Shown here: positions 7,583 through 16,487 of the stretch, piece by piece
Layout of the letters: each line of letters begins with the position of its first letter
Position numbering within the stretch: the stretch's first letter is position 1
DNA from: UBA10649 sp963793105
GTDB taxonomy: Bacteria > Actinomycetota > Actinomycetes > S36-B12
Reading direction: 5' to 3'
Assembly (NCBI GenBank): GCA_963793105.1
Contig: CAWBZB010000004.1
Span: forward strand, 496,001 to 560,000
DNA length: 64,000 bases
Notes under the pieces: generated by a model
What the model saw: the letters and a program-made list of their open reading frames with translations, nothing else
Databases searched by the model: none
Told to the model about the DNA's origin: nothing
Program-made: the position numbers and the translations under genes

Positions 7583-9037
7583 CTATTCCGGTATGGGTAC
7601 CTGAAGGCGCGCCGCCGTGCCGCCCGCGTCCGACGCGTCCAGATCACAGGATCCGTGCAGGTCCCCGGTGACGAGCGACTGCACGATGCTGAGACCGAGT
7701 CCCGTCTCCGCAGCATCGAAACCCTCAGGCAGGCCGCACCCGTCGTCGCGCACGATGCACTCCAGCGTGTGCGTCACCTCGTCGCGATCCAGCACCACCT
7801 CGATGATCGAGGCGCCGGAGTGCTCCACGGCGTTGTGGAGGAGCTCGGACACCGCCATGACCAGCGGCGTCGCGAGTTCGGACGGCAGCGAGCCCCACGA
7901 GCCGGTTCGGCCGATCGCCGGAGGACTCTCCGAATAGGCCGGCGCAAGGTCTCGCACCAGCCCGATGACGCGATCGACGATCTCGTCGAAATCCACCCGC
8001 TCGCGAGCGTCCGAGGACAGCGACTCGTGGACGACCGCGATCGCCGCCACCCGAAGCTCGGCCTCGGCGAGCGCCTCCCTCGCCTCCTGCGACGTCGCCC
8101 GTCGCGCCTGCAGCCGGAGCATGGCCGCCACCGTCTGCAGGTTGTTCTTGACCCGATGATGGATCTCTCGGATGGTCGCGTCCTTGCTCACCAGGGCCTG
8201 CTCACGTCGCCGGAGATCGGTCACGTCCTGCAGGAAGACCAGCGCCCCCGTGCGTCGGCCTCCCTGGGAGAGCGGGATCGCGCGCAGGCGCACGACCGCC
8301 CGGGCGTTCTCGAGCTCGGACCGGCCAGCCGAGCGGCCGGACGCCACGGCCGACAGCGACTGGTCCACGGGTCCGGGCCGACGCGACAGCCGGAGCGCGA
8401 GGGCCGCGAACGAGGATCCCGCGACGTCGGTGGCCAGGCCCAGCCTGCGCAGCGCGCTGACCGCATTCGGGCTCGCGTAGGTGACGATGCCGTCGCTGCT
8501 GAGCCTGATCACCCCGTCCCCAACGCGCGGCGTGTCCGCCGACCCCGTCTCGGTCTCCACCTGCGGGAACGTGCCATCGACGAGCATCGCGAACAGGTTG
8601 TCCGCGGACATCAGGTAGATCTCCTCCAGCTGCCCGACCACCCACGGGGCGGCGGAGGCGTAGCGGGCCAGCACGGCGATCACGCGACCCGCGCGGCGGA
8701 TCGGATACGCCTCGAGCGGGCTCGGGGCGTGCGGGTGCTCGACGTCGCGCACCGTCACCGGCCGCGCGAAGGCCGTGGCCTGATCCAGTTGCGGATACCG
8801 TCCCCGCGGCACGAATCGCCCGACCACGTCGTCGGCGACGACCGTGGGCGCGGTGGTGGGTCGCACCTGGGCCACCGCCACCCAGCCGCTGTCGTTCCAC
8901 GTGGGAACCCACAGGGCGAGATCACTGAGCGCCAGGTCGGCGAGCAGGGACCACTCCTCGACAATCTGGGTCAGCCGGTCGACGTCGTCGGGACCGAAGT
9001 CCGTCCGGTCCTCCACCAGCTCCATGAGCGTCGCCAC
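7583..9037 (-). CDS. pdtaS: PdtaS-like sensor histidine kinase
   Basis: A 484-residue cytosolic histidine kinase of the HisKA_2/HWE-like class that phosphorylates the ANTAR regulator PdtaR. An N-terminal GAF-like domain (about 1-150) is followed by a PAS domain (about 170-270) and the phosphoacceptor block EIHHRVKNNLQTVAAML (His near 291). The C-terminal HATPase has ELLHNAVEHS (N box), DDGCGLPEGF and GLGLSIVQSLV (G boxes). No transmembrane segment is visible. The pairing with convergent whiB1 matches Rv3219/Rv3220c. A TATCCT box lies 7 nt before GTG 9037. No pdtaR is in the window. Confidence 0.92.
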   Translation of the reverse strand: MATLMELVEDRTDFGPDDVDRLTQIVEEWSLLADLALSDLALWVPTWNDSGWVAVAQVRPTTAPTVVADDVVGRFVPRGRYPQLDQATAFARPVTVRDVEHPHAPSPLEAYPIRRAGRVIAVLARYASAAPWVVGQLEEIYLMSADNLFAMLVDGTFPQVETETGSADTPRVGDGVIRLSSDGIVTYASPNAVSALRRLGLATDVAGSSFAALALRLSRRPGPVDQSLSAVASGRSAGRSELENARAVVRLRAIPLSQGGRRTGALVFLQDVTDLRRREQALVSKDATIREIHHRVKNNLQTVAAMLRLQARRATSQEAREALAEAELRVAAIAVVHESLSSDARERVDFDEIVDRVIGLVRDLAPAYSESPPAIGRTGSWGSLPSELATPLVMAVSELLHNAVEHSGASIIEVVLDRDEVTHTLECIVRDDGCGLPEGFDAAETGLGLSIVQSLVTGDLHGSCDLDASDAGGTAARLQVPIPE

Positions 9038-9105
9038 GCCGGTGAGGATACGCGCAGGCCGCCTGGACCTCGACGACGGTGATCGTCGGCACGACCCCGC
9101 GCGCG

Positions 9106-10775
9106 CTACCAGTAGTGCAGGCGCGAGATCGGGACGGTGTCCACCGGGTCCATCGACACGCGCTCGCCATCCAGCGTGACGCGGGAGCCGTCGTCGCTGA
9201 CCTCGACGTGTCCGAGGCCGCCGTGCCTGACGAGGGCGCTCGCACGGACCGTGCGGCAGTCCCGGACAGGCACGACCCGCCGCGAGACCCGGGGCGCCGA
9301 CTCGGCGATCGCGGCCTCGTTGGAGAAGAGCACCGCGAGGTCACCCGGAACCACCCCGTGCGCCCCGTACTGGGGCCCGAGGACGAGGGGCTCGGCCGAG
9401 TCGATGCTCGCATTCGGGTCGCCGGTCACGCCCCACGCGGGGAATCCGCCCTTGATGACCAATTGGGGCTTGGCCGCGAAGTACTCCGGACGCCACAGCA
9501 CGATGTCGGCTAGGTGGCCGACGGCCAGGCGGCCCACCTCGTGGGCGAGCCCGTGGACGAGGGCGGGGTTGATGGTGATCTTCGCGAGGTAGCGCAGGAT
9601 CCGCTCGTTGTCGTCGCCGTCGGATGCGTCCGCCTGCGCGTCCGTCGCGTCGCGTTCGCGCCCGGCCAGCACTCCGGCAAGGGCGAACGTGCGCCACCAG
9701 GTCTCCCCCGCACGGCCCATGCCCTGCGCATCGGACGAGGTGACGCCGATGATCCCGAGATCGTGCAGTCGCCCCTCAGCCGCCATGGTGACGTCACGCA
9801 CGCGGGACCGGGCGATGCGAACGTCACTGTCGTTGCCGGGATTCATCCCGTGGCTCAGCAGGATCATGTCGAGGTGCTCGGCCACCGCATTGACGCCGAA
9901 CGGCAGCGTCGGGTTGGTCGACGAGGCCAGCACGTTGTCGTGGCCGGCCAGCTCCAGGACGTTCGGCGCGTGGCCGCCACCGCAGCCTTCGACGTGGTAG
10001 GCGTGGAGCACTCGGCCGTCCAGCACCGCGAGGGTGTCCTCGACGGACATCGTCTCGTTGAGCCCGTCCGTGTGCAACGCGACCTGGATGTCGAACTCCT
10101 CCGCCACTCGCAGGGCAGTGTCGATCGTGCGGACCGTGGCGCCGGTGTCCTCGTGAACCTTCAGTCCGCACACGTGGGCAGCGACCGCCTCGCGGATCGC
10201 GTCCCCCGCGAGGCGGAGCCTCGACCCAGCAGGCCGACATTGAGCGGGAAGGCGTCCATGGCGCGCAGCCCGCGTTCGATCACCCAGGCCGACCCCAGGC
10301 CCACTCCCCACATCGGGCCGGCCTCCTGCCCGATGACGGTGGTGACTCCGGAGGAGATCTCGGCCTCGAAGACGCGGGGGCTGAGAGTGTGGACGTGCGT
10401 GTCGATGCCGCCCGGCGTCGCGATGAGGCCATCGCCGTCGATGACCGCCGTACCGGTGCCGACCACGACATCGATGTCGTCCGCCGTGTCGGGGTTGCCG
10501 GCCTTCCCGATCCCGCTGATGCGGCCCTCGCGGATCCCGATGCTCGCCACCCGGACCCCCTCGACCGGGTCGAGGACGACGACGTTGGTGATGAGCAGGT
10601 CGCAGGTCTCCCGCGCGGACGCGGCCACCAGGCCCATCCCGTCGCGGCCCGTCTTCGCGAACCCGACGCGCAGCTCCTCACCGCGATCCGGTACTCGGTC
10701 GGTGATCCGGAGCCGGAGCCGGGTGTCCCCGAGCACGACGACGTCCCCCTCGAGCGGTCCGTACTCGCGACTCAT
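9106..10775 (-). pseudogene. ureC: Urease alpha subunit-like protein (ureC), interrupted by a one-base deletion
   Basis: The nickel-bearing urease subunit, read in two frames. Frame 1 (from ATG 10775) carries MSREYGPLEGDVVVLGDT and the nickel motif GIDTHVHTLSP, then NVGLLGRGSASRG. Frame 2 continues with DAIREAVAAHVCGLKVHEDTGAT (carbamylated Lys), ALHTDGLNE, HVEGCGGGHAPN, SSDAQGMGR and a normal C-terminus ending at 9106. The frames rejoin if a C5 run at 10203-10207 (G5 on the coding strand) is restored to six bases, so one base is missing. The mobile flap reads LLSHGMNP where ureases usually have Cys-His-His. The ATG overlaps the UreAB stop. No ureDEFG genes are nearby. It may be intact in the organism; see findings. 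Confidence 0.88.
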
Positions 10776-11524
10776 GTCGCCTCCCCCTCGGACGACTGAC
10801 GAATCCTCGCCATGAGGGCGGTGATCGCTCCGCCGGCCGACTGCAGGTCGCCCACCGGCTCACCGTCCACGACGTCGAGGTACCCGCACTCGCGCAGGAT
10901 TCCCAGGGCTCGGGCGCGAACCTGAGGATCATCCAGGGCCCCATCCACGGCGCCCGAGTTGCCGACGATGACCCGCGCCCCGGTGATGGGCAGGATCGGC
11001 AGCCGCACCACCTCGCCTGCCCGGATCCAGACCGTCTCGCCCGTGGGCACCGCCAGGCGCATGCCGAACGCCGCAGCGCGGTCCAGGCGCAGGCGTGGGT
11101 TGACCTCAGCCAGGTGGATGTGCGAGGTGAGGCCGATGTCCGTCGGGGCCTCGTTCACGATCTCGATGTCCGCCGTGCTCGCGGGCGGCGGCTCCGCCTC
11201 GTCGAGTGGTCCGTGCGCGGCCGCCCCGAACGGGTCCTTGACGACGACCAGGCGAGTCCCGTCGTCGAAGCGGGCCTCGACGCGGACCTCGCCCAGCATG
11301 GCCGGCACGTCCGGCAGCACGTCCTCCGGCCCAAGCAGCTGCTGCCCCCGGTCGCGCGCCTCGACCAGGCTGAGGCCATCGCGCGCCCACTCGCACACCG
11401 CGTCCGCGATCAGGGCGCGTGCCTCGGGCACGTTCAGCCGCAGGCCCCGGTCGCGGCGGCGCTGCGCCAGCGACGCCTGCAGGTGGAGCAGCAGGCGATC
11501 GCTCTCGCCGGGGGTCAGGGGCAT
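10772..11524 (-). CDS. ureAB: Fused urease gamma/beta subunit (UreAB)
   Basis: A 250-residue fusion of urease gamma (about residues 1-100: MPLTPGESDRLLLHLQASLA, then LNVPEARALIADAVCEWARDG) and beta (about 125-225: EIVNEAPTDIGLTSHIHLAEVNPRL, FGMRLAVPTGETVWIRAGE). UreA and UreB assemble with UreC around the active site. Fused UreAB is known in Streptomyces second urease loci. The usual HFHFFE-like stretch of UreB is SHIHLAEVN here, close to canonical. It begins 1 nt after the amidohydrolase stop and overlaps ureC by 4 nt, so the three are tightly coupled. Confidence 0.9.
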   Translation of the reverse strand: MPLTPGESDRLLLHLQASLAQRRRDRGLRLNVPEARALIADAVCEWARDGLSLVEARDRGQQLLGPEDVLPDVPAMLGEVRVEARFDDGTRLVVVKDPFGAAAHGPLDEAEPPPASTADIEIVNEAPTDIGLTSHIHLAEVNPRLRLDRAAAFGMRLAVPTGETVWIRAGEVVRLPILPITGARVIVGNSGAVDGALDDPQVRARALGILRECGYLDVVDGEPVGDLQSAGGAITALMARIRQSSEGEAT

Positions 11525-11525
11525 G

Positions 11526-13139
11526 TCACCCTCCGTGGACGCGGTGCCCATCGCACCAGGTGCCGAGGACCTCGATGTCCCCGATCTCCATCGGTGGCAC
11601 CCTACGCGGATCCTGGGCCAGCAGGACGACATCCGATCGAGCACCGGGTCGCAGGACGCCCCCGCGCGCGTCTCCCGCCTGGCGGGCGACCCCCGACGTG
11701 TAGGCCGCCAGCGCCTGCTCGACCGTGAGCCGCTCGGCAGGGATCCACGGGGCATCTGCCTGTGAGGCCTGCCGGGTCACGGCCACCTGGATCCCCGCGA
11801 GCGGCGTATGCGTGGTCACCGGCCAGTCACTGCCGAACGACACCGCCGCGCCCGACTCCAGCAGGGTCCGCATCAGGTACTGCCGGTCGGCGCGCTCGCC
11901 GCCCAGGCGGGGTGCGGTCAGCTCTCGCTGGCACTCGTCGAACTTCGCCCAGTACGGCTCGAAGTTGGCGATGACCCCGAGCTCCGCGAACCGGTCGAGG
12001 TCGCCGGGGTCGACCAGCTGCGCGTGGGCGATCGTGGCTCGTCGGTCACGCCGGCCGTTGACGCTGTCAGCATGCTCGATCGCGTCGAGGGCCATCCGCA
12101 CGGCCGCGTCGCCGATGGCGTGGATGTGGGGGCTGAACCCTCGAGCGTCGACGGCGCACACGGCGCGCTTGAGCTCCTCGGGGTCCCAGTTGGGCAGGCC
12201 GGTCGAGTGCGGGCAGTCGAGGTACGGCTCGAGCAGCGCGCCCGTCCCCGACTCGATGACGCCGTCGGCGAAGAACTTGACCGTCGTCGCCGTGAGTCGG
12301 CCCGGTGCGGCGTCGGCCACGCGTCGGCGAGTCTCGTCGAACGTCGCCACCTGATCGGGCCACGAGTTGGGGTCGCACCACAGCGCCAGGTCGGCCCGGA
12401 AGGCCAGCACCCCCGCCTCGGCGGCGACCAGCCACGAGGTCACGTCGTGCGGCTCCACCCAGGCGTCCTGGATCCACGTGACGCCCGCCGAGGCGAAGGT
12501 CCCGGAGGCCACGCTCAGCGCGTCGAGCGCCTGCTGCGCTGTCATCGGCGGCAGCAGGTCGTAGACCGGGCGCCAGGCGCCCCATTCCCGCAGCGTCCCG
12601 ACCGGGTCGCCGGCCGCATCCCGCACGATCTCGCCGTCGGGGGGCTCGGCGGTCGAGGCGGTGTACCCGACGCGGCGCAAGGCCTCGCTGTTGACCCACA
12701 CCGTGTGGTAGTCCGACGCCCGCAGAGCCACGGGACGATCCGGCACCTCGGCGTCCAGCCAGGCGGCGTGGAAGATGCCGCCGGGAGCGAGCGACAGGTC
12801 GAACCCCTCGCCACGGACCCATTCGATGCCCGGATGCCCGCGCGCCCATCGGCCGACCGCGGCGGCGATCTCCTGAGGCGTGCCGTGCTCCTTCACCGGG
12901 GCCAGGGCTCCTTCGAGGCCGCCGGCGATCGCATGCGCGTGCCCGTCCCGGAACGCGCTGCACACGAAGCCCGCGGAGCCATCGATGACGACGTCAGCGA
13001 CCCGGGAGCGAGCGTCATCCCCCAGTGCGAGGACCCCGTCGCGGTCGAAGGCCACCGCGTCCGCGTGCGCATAGGCACCGCTGACCGGATCGATGGTCCC
13101 GGTCCAGACCGTGGCGTTCTCGATGCGCGTGACCGACAC
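11526..13139 (-). CDS. Amidohydrolase 3 family metal hydrolase (YtcJ/NfdA-like)
   Basis: A 537-residue TIM-barrel amidohydrolase of the YtcJ group, acting on N-acyl or formamide-type bonds. The metal motif is DGHAHA (about residue 65); KFFADGVIESGTG (about 288) has the bridging-residue block, HIHAIGDAAV (about 345) and FGSDWP (about 445) are the other family blocks. The usual D(S)HxH is a CSAFRDGHAH variant. No signal peptide. It is the first gene of the operon with ureAB and ureC, with GGGAGG before its GTG. It may feed urea or an amide to the urease-like enzyme, but this is inference. Confidence 0.86.
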   Translation of the reverse strand: MSVTRIENATVWTGTIDPVSGAYAHADAVAFDRDGVLALGDDARSRVADVVIDGSAGFVCSAFRDGHAHAIAGGLEGALAPVKEHGTPQEIAAAVGRWARGHPGIEWVRGEGFDLSLAPGGIFHAAWLDAEVPDRPVALRASDYHTVWVNSEALRRVGYTASTAEPPDGEIVRDAAGDPVGTLREWGAWRPVYDLLPPMTAQQALDALSVASGTFASAGVTWIQDAWVEPHDVTSWLVAAEAGVLAFRADLALWCDPNSWPDQVATFDETRRRVADAAPGRLTATTVKFFADGVIESGTGALLEPYLDCPHSTGLPNWDPEELKRAVCAVDARGFSPHIHAIGDAAVRMALDAIEHADSVNGRRDRRATIAHAQLVDPGDLDRFAELGVIANFEPYWAKFDECQRELTAPRLGGERADRQYLMRTLLESGAAVSFGSDWPVTTHTPLAGIQVAVTRQASQADAPWIPAERLTVEQALAAYTSGVARQAGDARGGVLRPGARSDVVLLAQDPRRVPPMEIGDIEVLGTWCDGHRVHGG

Positions 13140-13204
13140 GTCGACCTCCCAGGACCGCCCGGCGCCGCACAGTACCCCAGTCCGGTCGCTCAGTGGTGAT
13201 CGGC

Positions 13205-13210
13205 GATAGT
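13205..13210 (+). promoter_or_regulatory. Probable -10 box of a leaderless gene
   Basis: GATAGT, 6 nt before GTG 13217. The first base deviates from TANNNT, but the spacing matches the other leaderless genes in the window and helps decide this start. Confidence 0.4.
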
Positions 13211-13216
13211 GGGCTC

Positions 13217-13720
13217 GTGCCTGACAGCCTTCACGTCCGCCCTGCCTCGGTCGACGACCTGGAGGCGGTGGGGGAACTCTGCGTGCACGCGTATGCCTCT
13301 GCCGGGCACCTGGACCCCGCGGACGTCTATGCGCAGACCCTTCGCGATGCGCGGACGCGGGCGCAGACCGCGCACATCCTGGTGGCGGAGCGTGAAGGGC
13401 GCATGGTCGGAACCGTGACCATCTGCCCGCCCGGGACGCCCTTCGCCGAGATCGGGCGGGCGGGCGAGAGCGAGTTCCGCTTCCTCGCCGTGGCGCCGCA
13501 GGCGTGGCGCACCGGTGTCGGCGAGGCCCTGGTCGAGGCCTGCGAGCAGCGGGCCGTCGAGGCGGGAGCCGACGCCCACGTGATCTGCGTGATCGACCGC
13601 AACCACGGTGCCCACCGGTTCTACGAGCGGCTCGGGTTCACGCGCCTGCCCGAGCGCGACTGGAGTCCTCGCGACGGTGTCGACCTGCTCGCCTACCGCA
13701 GGGCCGTGCCGCACGGGTAG
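13217..13720 (+). CDS. GNAT family N-acetyltransferase
   Basis: A 167-residue acetyltransferase: HVRPASVDDLEAVGELC at the N-terminus, then EFRFLAVAPQAWRTGVGEALVEAC (acetyl-CoA loop with the R/Q-x-x-G-x-G/A pattern, about residues 84-107) and NHGAHRFYERLGF near residue 135. The substrate is not known. I prefer GTG 13217 to GTG 13193 because of the -10 spacing. It diverges from the amidohydrolase/urease operon and converges on the biotinylated-protein gene. Confidence 0.85.
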   Translation: MPDSLHVRPASVDDLEAVGELCVHAYASAGHLDPADVYAQTLRDARTRAQTAHILVAEREGRMVGTVTICPPGTPFAEIGRAGESEFRFLAVAPQAWRTGVGEALVEACEQRAVEAGADAHVICVIDRNHGAHRFYERLGFTRLPERDWSPRDGVDLLAYRRAVPHG

Positions 13721-13732
13721 TGCACGAGCGGG

Positions 13733-13948
13733 TCAGAACAGGATGGCCAGGATGTCGCCCTCGCGGACCACGTCACCGGCGACGACGCTGATCTCCGTCA
13801 CGGTCCCGGGCCCCTCGACGAGAACTGGGATCTCCATCTTCATGGACTCAAGGATCACGATGGTGTCTCCCATCGTGACCTCGTCACCGACCTGAACCAC
13901 CACCGAGTGCACGGATGCCACCATCTCGGCCCGCAGCGTCTGCTCCAC
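13733..13948 (-). CDS. Small biotinylated carrier protein (TB7.3-like)
   Basis: A 71-residue stand-alone biotinyl/lipoyl domain. The biotin site is Lys37 in ESMKMEIPV. M. tuberculosis Rv3221c (TB7.3) is the same size and also lies downstream of the redox anti-sigma gene, so this is the syntenic orthologue. The carboxylase it might serve is not encoded here. It lies 33 bp after rsrA and is probably part of the sigR-rsrA transcript. Confidence 0.93.
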   Translation of the reverse strand: MEQTLRAEMVASVHSVVVQVGDEVTMGDTIVILESMKMEIPVLVEGPGTVTEISVVAGDVVREGDILAILF

Positions 13949-13981
13949 GTCTTCTCCCTGATCGCCCCGTCTGGGAGGAGG

Positions 13982-14263
13982 CTAGTCGGACGGACCGGTG
14001 GAGCGGTAGGTGATGGACACCTGCCGGATCCGGGTCACGATCTGCACGCGCAGTCGCTCGGGAGCGGACTCGCATCCGCATGAACGATGGACGAGCGCCT
14101 TGACCGCCTGCTCCAGGCCGTACTGGCGCAGGCAGGGGGTGCATTCGTCGAGGTGCTCGGCGATGCGGGCGCGGTCGTCGTCATCAACCTCGCCGTCGAG
14201 GAACCCATAGACCAGGTCCAGGACCTCCGAGCAGTCCGTCTCGTGCGGATTGCCGCAGCTCAT
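13982..14263 (-). CDS. rsrA: Redox-sensing zinc anti-sigma factor RsrA/RshA
   Basis: A 93-residue ZAS-family anti-sigma factor that holds SigR inactive until disulfide stress oxidises its cysteines. The zinc motif is complete: Cys11, His37, Cys41 and Cys44 (HLDECTPC), the same numbering as Streptomyces coelicolor RsrA. Additional cysteines occur at 3, 62 and 64. Its ATG overlaps the sigR stop by 4 nt, ensuring coupled synthesis. Confidence 0.96.
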   Translation of the reverse strand: MSCGNPHETDCSEVLDLVYGFLDGEVDDDDRARIAEHLDECTPCLRQYGLEQAVKALVHRSCGCESAPERLRVQIVTRIRQVSITYRSTGPSD

Positions 14264-14928
14264 GACTCGTCACCCCCGTCGGCGGAGACGGCGGCCGGGA
14301 TGAGCCCTCGTTCGATCGCATAGTCCTCGAGCAGCTCGCGCAGCAACTTGCGTCCGCGGTGGAGACGGGACATGACGGTGCCCACCGGCGTGTCCATGAT
14401 CTCGGCGATCTCCTTGTAGGAGAACCCCTCGACGTCAGCGAGGTACACCGCCATGCGGAAGTCCTCGGGGACGGCCGCGAGCGCCTCGACCACGTCGACG
14501 TCGGCGAGCCGGTCCAGGGCCTCCGCCTCCGCCGATCTGAGGCCACGCGAGGTGTGGCTCTCCGCCTCGGCGATCTGCCAGTCGGTGAGGTCGTCCGTGC
14601 CGGTCTGGTACGGCTGCCGCTGCTTCTTGCGGTAGATGTTGATGTACGTGTTGGTCAGGATCCGGAACAGCCACGCCTTGAGGTTGGTGCCCTCGGTGAA
14701 CGACGCGAAGGCCGCGAAGGCCTTCATGTACGTCTCCTGGACGAGATCCTCGGCGTCGGCCGGGTTGCGGGTCATGCGCATCGCCGCGCCATACAACTGG
14801 TCGAGGTACTGCATCGCGTCGCGATCGAAGCGCGCGACCCTCTCCTCCGGCGTTTCCTCGGGAGTCTCGCCGGTGGTGCTCTCCCCCGGCGTCAGCGCCG
14901 GCCCGCCCTCAGCGGCATCGTCCGTCAT
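14260..14928 (-). CDS. sigR: ECF sigma factor SigR/SigH (thiol-oxidative stress)
   Basis: A 222-residue group 4 sigma factor directing thiol-stress genes. Sigma region 2 has FDRDAMQYLDQLYGAAMRMTRN, DAEDLVQETYMKAF and LKAWLFRILTNTYINIYRKKQR; region 4 has VPEDFRMAVYLADVEGFSYKEIAEIM and GTVMSRLHRGRKLL. I chose ATG 14928; the frame is open upstream to GTG 15036, but that codon lies inside the predicted SigR promoter. A long form like Streptomyces SigR' could still arise from an upstream promoter. Autoregulation is expected from the GGAAT-N18-GTT promoter just upstream. Confidence 0.95.
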   Translation of the reverse strand: MTDDAAEGGPALTPGESTTGETPEETPEERVARFDRDAMQYLDQLYGAAMRMTRNPADAEDLVQETYMKAFAAFASFTEGTNLKAWLFRILTNTYINIYRKKQRQPYQTGTDDLTDWQIAEAESHTSRGLRSAEAEALDRLADVDVVEALAAVPEDFRMAVYLADVEGFSYKEIAEIMDTPVGTVMSRLHRGRKLLRELLEDYAIERGLIPAAVSADGGDES

Positions 14929-15018
14929 CGGCAGCGAGCCTAGCCCGATGGTGCCACCGAGCCTGTCCAGGGTCGACGGGCCACCATCGGTGGCGGCAAT
15001 CAGCAGCACACCCGCTCC

Positions 15019-15044
15019 AACGCGACCCTCCTCCACTTCATTCC
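15019..15044 (-). promoter_or_regulatory. SigR-dependent promoter of sigR-rsrA
   Basis: The minus strand reads GGAAT (15044-15040), exactly 18 nt, then GTT (15021-15019). This matches the SigR consensus GGAAT-N18-GTT exactly. It lies about 90 bp before ATG 14928 and overlaps the 3' end of the upstream hydrolase gene. Confidence 0.8.
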
Positions 15045-15665
15045 GCGATGACCCGCAGGAAGTCCACGATTCCCGCGCATGCGGCCCGCAGATCCCCCCT
15101 GACGAGGGAGTGGCCCCCTCCCCTCACCTCGGCCACCTCGACGGTCGGCACCAGGGCGGCGACCTCGTCGGCCGACCCGAAGGGGTCGACGTCGCCCTGG
15201 ACGACGAGGACGGGCACCCCGGCGTCTGCCAGCTCTTCGGCGCGGCTCGCCTCGGGCCGACCGGGCGGGTGCAGGGGGAACGCGAGGGCCAGGACGCCCG
15301 CGGCCCCCACCTCGACCGCGGTGCGGCACGCCACCCGGGCGCCCGCCGAGCGGCCCCCGACCACCAGGGGGCCGGCATGGCGCAAGCCGCTCAGGATCTC
15401 CACCCACGCCGTGTCGAGAGTCGCCGGTCGAGGGGCGACGCGGCCGCCGGCGACCCGCCAGGGCTGCTCGACCAGCACCACGCGAAAACCCTCTGACAGG
15501 ACGGCCTCGGCCGACCTGCTGCAGGTCCGGAGCCTCGATGCCGCCACCCGCACCGTGCCCGAGGACCAGGCTGGGGGACGAGCCCGCGCCGGTCGGAGTC
15601 GCCCGGTGGACCCGGGCCGGGCCTACCGAGGTCTCGATCACGCGCGTCGAGCGGCGGATCCCCAT
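15038..15665 (-). pseudogene. KANL3/Tex30-like alpha/beta hydrolase, interrupted by a one-base insertion
   Basis: A small alpha/beta hydrolase of about 208 residues. Frame 1 from ATG 15665 reads VIETSVGPARVHRA and SLVLGHGAGGGIEAPDLQQ. Frame 2 continues with SAEAVLSEGFRVVLVEQPWRVAG, the nucleophile elbow VGGRSAGARVA, VQGDVDPFGSADEV and GGGHSL near the C-terminus. Removing one base at about 15515-15516 joins APDLQQ to SAEAVL, exactly the family pattern, so this is probably an assembly error. An in-frame GTG at VIETS is an alternative start. The substrate is unknown. It lies between the SRAP gene and sigR. Confidence 0.8.
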
Positions 15666-16432
15666 CGCCGCTCTACTCGGGCATGCCGAGGACGTTCTCG
15701 GCCGGCAGCGGGGTCGATCAGCTCGGGGCCGTTGTTCCGGACGCTGTTCACTGCCGTCGAGACCGGATAGGCGTCCAGGGGAGCGTCGGCGGCCGGGACG
15801 AGCAGCCCGGAGACCTCCGCCGGGCCGTTGGCGGGGTTCAGCCACGTCTCCCAGTCCGATCGGGGGATCGTCATGGGCATGCGGTCGTGGATGCGCCCGA
15901 CGTCGTCCGTGGCGTCCGTCGTGATGACCGTGCAGGTCAGCCGCCACGCCTGCGGATCATCGTCCTCGCGGGTCGGGTCCCGCCACCACTCGTAGAGCCC
16001 GGCCATCGCCAGCGAGGAGCCGTCCGACGGGTGGATGAAGAACGGCTGCTTGAGCGGCTTGCCTGACTTGCCCACGGGCGCATCCGCAGACGTGGGCAGG
16101 TACCACTCGTAGTAGCCATCGGCGGGCACGAGGCACCGGCGCTTGGCGAAGGCGCGGCGGAAGGCCGGCTTCTCCGCGACAGTCTCCGCACGGGCGTTGA
16201 TCATGCGGCTGCCGATCGACGGGTCCTTGGCCCACGACGGCACCAGCCCCCACCGGCCGATGACCAGGGAGCGCTCGACGTCGTCGTCGTGGGCCTTGTC
16301 CACCACGAGGTACACCTTCTTGGTCGGCGCGACGTTGTAGTCCGGCTGCAGGCTTTCCTCCGGCGCCGACTCGACCTCGAACTCCTCGACGAGGGCGGCC
16401 GGGTCCTTCGCCGCCGCGTAGCGTCCGCACAT
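15638..16432 (-). CDS. SRAP family protein (HMCES/YedK-like abasic-site crosslinker)
   Basis: Covalently traps abasic sites in single-stranded DNA through its N-terminal cysteine. Cys2 follows the start directly (MCGRY), which is why I start at ATG 16432 and not at GTG 16459. Other family blocks are PDYNVAPTK, GRWGLVPSWA, INARAETVAEKPAFR, RCLVPADGYYEWY and a catalytic-His region with HDRMP. The C-terminus after GPELIDP looks wrong. Deleting one base from the GGGG run at 15710-15713 gives DPLPAENVLGMPE and a stop at 15673, a typical SRAP end. The true 3' end is therefore probably 15673. Confidence 0.93.
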   Translation of the reverse strand: MCGRYAAAKDPAALVEEFEVESAPEESLQPDYNVAPTKKVYLVVDKAHDDDVERSLVIGRWGLVPSWAKDPSIGSRMINARAETVAEKPAFRRAFAKRRCLVPADGYYEWYLPTSADAPVGKSGKPLKQPFFIHPSDGSSLAMAGLYEWWRDPTREDDDPQAWRLTCTVITTDATDDVGRIHDRMPMTIPRSDWETWLNPANGPAEVSGLLVPAADAPLDAYPVSTAVNSVRNNGPELIDPAAGRERPRHARVERRWGSAARRA

Positions 16433-16475
16433 GCCCCCAGCCTGCCACCCGTCGGCCACGAGGGAAACGCCCCTC

Positions 16476-16481
16476 TAGACT
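16476..16481 (+). promoter_or_regulatory. -10 box of a leaderless gene
   Basis: TAGACT, 6 nt before GTG 16488. Confidence 0.6.
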
Positions 16482-16487
16482 GCGCAC

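Noticed and set aside
15038..15947. Long minus-strand frame up to 15947 as one protein
   Set aside because: Only its segment around 15520-15665 is hydrolase-like; the upstream part is out-of-frame SRAP sequence.
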